NCBI GenBank assembly: GCA_022749755.1
Contig: CM040449.1
Span: forward strand, 12,682,363-12,746,362
From: Azadirachta indica
Taxonomy: Eukaryota > Streptophyta > Magnoliopsida > Sapindales > Meliaceae
DNA length: 64,000 bases
Direction of reading: 5' to 3'
The notes under the pieces are model-generated. The model had not been told where the DNA came from and ran no database searches. It was given only the letters and a program-made list of their open reading frames with translations. A program made the translations under genes and the position numbers. This document shows, one piece after another, positions 62,903-64,000 of this stretch (position 1 is its first letter; the number at the start of each line of letters is the position of its first letter).

Positions 62903-63788
62903 TTCTCTAATATGTAGGTGGTTCAAATTGAGTTAACTATGCTATTTTTTAGTTTGTCAATTGAGTTAAAATTTAATTTAAATTTTTATTTGTTTTGTTT
63001 GCAGTATAGGTCAGCAAAATATGTGTAACAAAAGAAGTAGCATTTTTTTTAGACGTCAATAGTTTGTTGTTGATGTGTTTAATTTGAATTGTTATTTGTA
63101 TGTCTTTGAAATATAGGATTAAAAAAGAACACTTAGTGTATGTCTTTCAGTTCAACATTATTGTAATTTTTGCAAATTGAGTTGTTGATTTGGATTTCGT
63201 TAATTTATTTAAATTTGGGCGGATGTTGTGAGATATTCTAAATTGGGATGTTATGGATTAGGATGTTGAAATGTTTGATTTTATGTAAAATTATGATTAA
63301 CATTTATAATAATATCATTGCAATTTTATTTTATTATTTGTTGTGTTTCATTTTATTTATATTGATAAATAATATTTTGATTGAAAATTATAAAATCATG
63401 AAATGAATAAGTAAAAATAATACTAAAAAATAGAACAAATGAAAAACAAATATCAGAAATTAAAAAAAAGGAAATGTAAAACAAAAATTAAAAATAAGAA
63501 AGGGAAAAAAGGATAATTAAAAAACGGATAAAAATTGTACAAATAGGAAAACTAGAAATATGAATGTGAAAAAAACTAGGCATTTCTTGATAATATTATA
63601 TAGGAAATTCTTGATAAATTTGTGATAGAAACAAAATTTATCATAGATTTGTAATAATCATATATCAAAAGAATTGTGAAAAATCATTATTCGATTAATT
63701 AATGAACATTCTTTTATAGAAAACTGTTGTCACAAAGTGCCCTTTTGACAAATATTATTTATTGAGAAAGACACTTTTAGTAGTAGTG
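62903..63788 (+). mobile_element. 3' end of a CACTA-type element
   Basis: The sequence CTTTTAGTAGTAGTG ends at 63788; its reverse complement CACTACTACTAAAAG is a CACTA-type terminus. The 200 bases before it carry repeated inverted words (TTCTTGATAA, ATTTGTGATAG, ATTTGTAATAA) like CACTA subterminal repeats. Its position 0.9 kb after the Ulp1 relic, on the same strand, fits one element. The left end was not found. Confidence 0.5.
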
Positions 63789-64000
63789 AAGAGAACATAT
63801 CCTTACCTTCAAAACACCAAGAGCTCAAAAACCAGATACAAGGCTAGGAGTTCCAAGGTCAAACTCTATAAGGGTGTTTTATGTTAATTAAGATATTTCT
63901 AAACTTAATTATGGTGATTTTCATTCATATTGTGCTTAATGATTATTATTGCATGTTTAAATAATTTAGGACCATAACCTTTATAATTTAGATGTGTGAT
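63789..64000. other. Flanking sequence, no feature seen
   Basis: Short AT-rich end of the window beyond the CACTA-type terminus. Confidence 0.5.

Overview
The window is nuclear DNA from a flowering plant, most likely a core eudicot. It is AT-rich, the genes have many GT-AG introns, and the transposon families are the usual plant ones. Only three ordinary host genes are recognisable: SEC5 (exocyst subunit, + strand, 5' end outside the window), LSM3 (Sm-like RNA-binding protein, - strand) and chloroplast aspartate carbamoyltransferase PYRB (+ strand). I assembled all three exon by exon; splice sites and phases agree in SEC5 and LSM3, and in PYRB up to its last exon. I could not name the species.

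Layout. 1-12.3 kb: SEC5, 20 visible exons, 971 codons plus stop. 12.95-14.74 kb: LSM3, three exons, convergent with SEC5. 14.8-25.9 kb: layered transposon debris. It holds a 1.2-kb Mutator-type element with a perfect 10-bp target duplication, a Ty1/copia pol relic, a 1.4-kb solo LTR, a PIF/Harbinger transposase relic with a possible Myb/SANT partner ORF, and a hAT transposase relic carrying a small MITE. 25.9-33.6 kb: a decayed Ty3/gypsy element of Tat-like organisation. Its pol lies on the + strand, followed by about 70-bp tandem repeats and a long antisense ORF that a second solo LTR splits. 34-46.2 kb: a G-rich tract, a 58-bp minisatellite, several long LTRs, and a second Ty3/gypsy element on the - strand whose gag is cut by a 1.6-kb solo LTR. 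46.9 kb: a CACTA-like end.

48.9-52.4 kb: PYRB with a probable 1.2-kb leader intron. Its last exon lacks one base inside the conserved Asp-Pro-Arg-Ala-Ala stretch, so the genome as given reads out of frame for the final ~28 codons. 52.7-54.4 kb: relic of a malectin-type leucine-rich-repeat receptor kinase. 54.5 kb: a second copy of the MITE, with a perfect 9-bp target duplication. 55.2-55.95 kb: a 2.4-copy tandem repeat with a ~330-bp unit. 61.4-63.8 kb: a transposon relic with a Ulp1-like (C48) protease, ending in a CACTA-type terminus.

The host genes are unrelated housekeeping genes (vesicle tethering, mRNA decay/splicing, pyrimidine synthesis) and do not form a pathway. I found no convincing new biological system. 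The most useful results are the nested insertions with target duplications, one with a paralogous empty site; the antisense ORF architecture; the palindromic gag duplication; and the PYRB frameshift.
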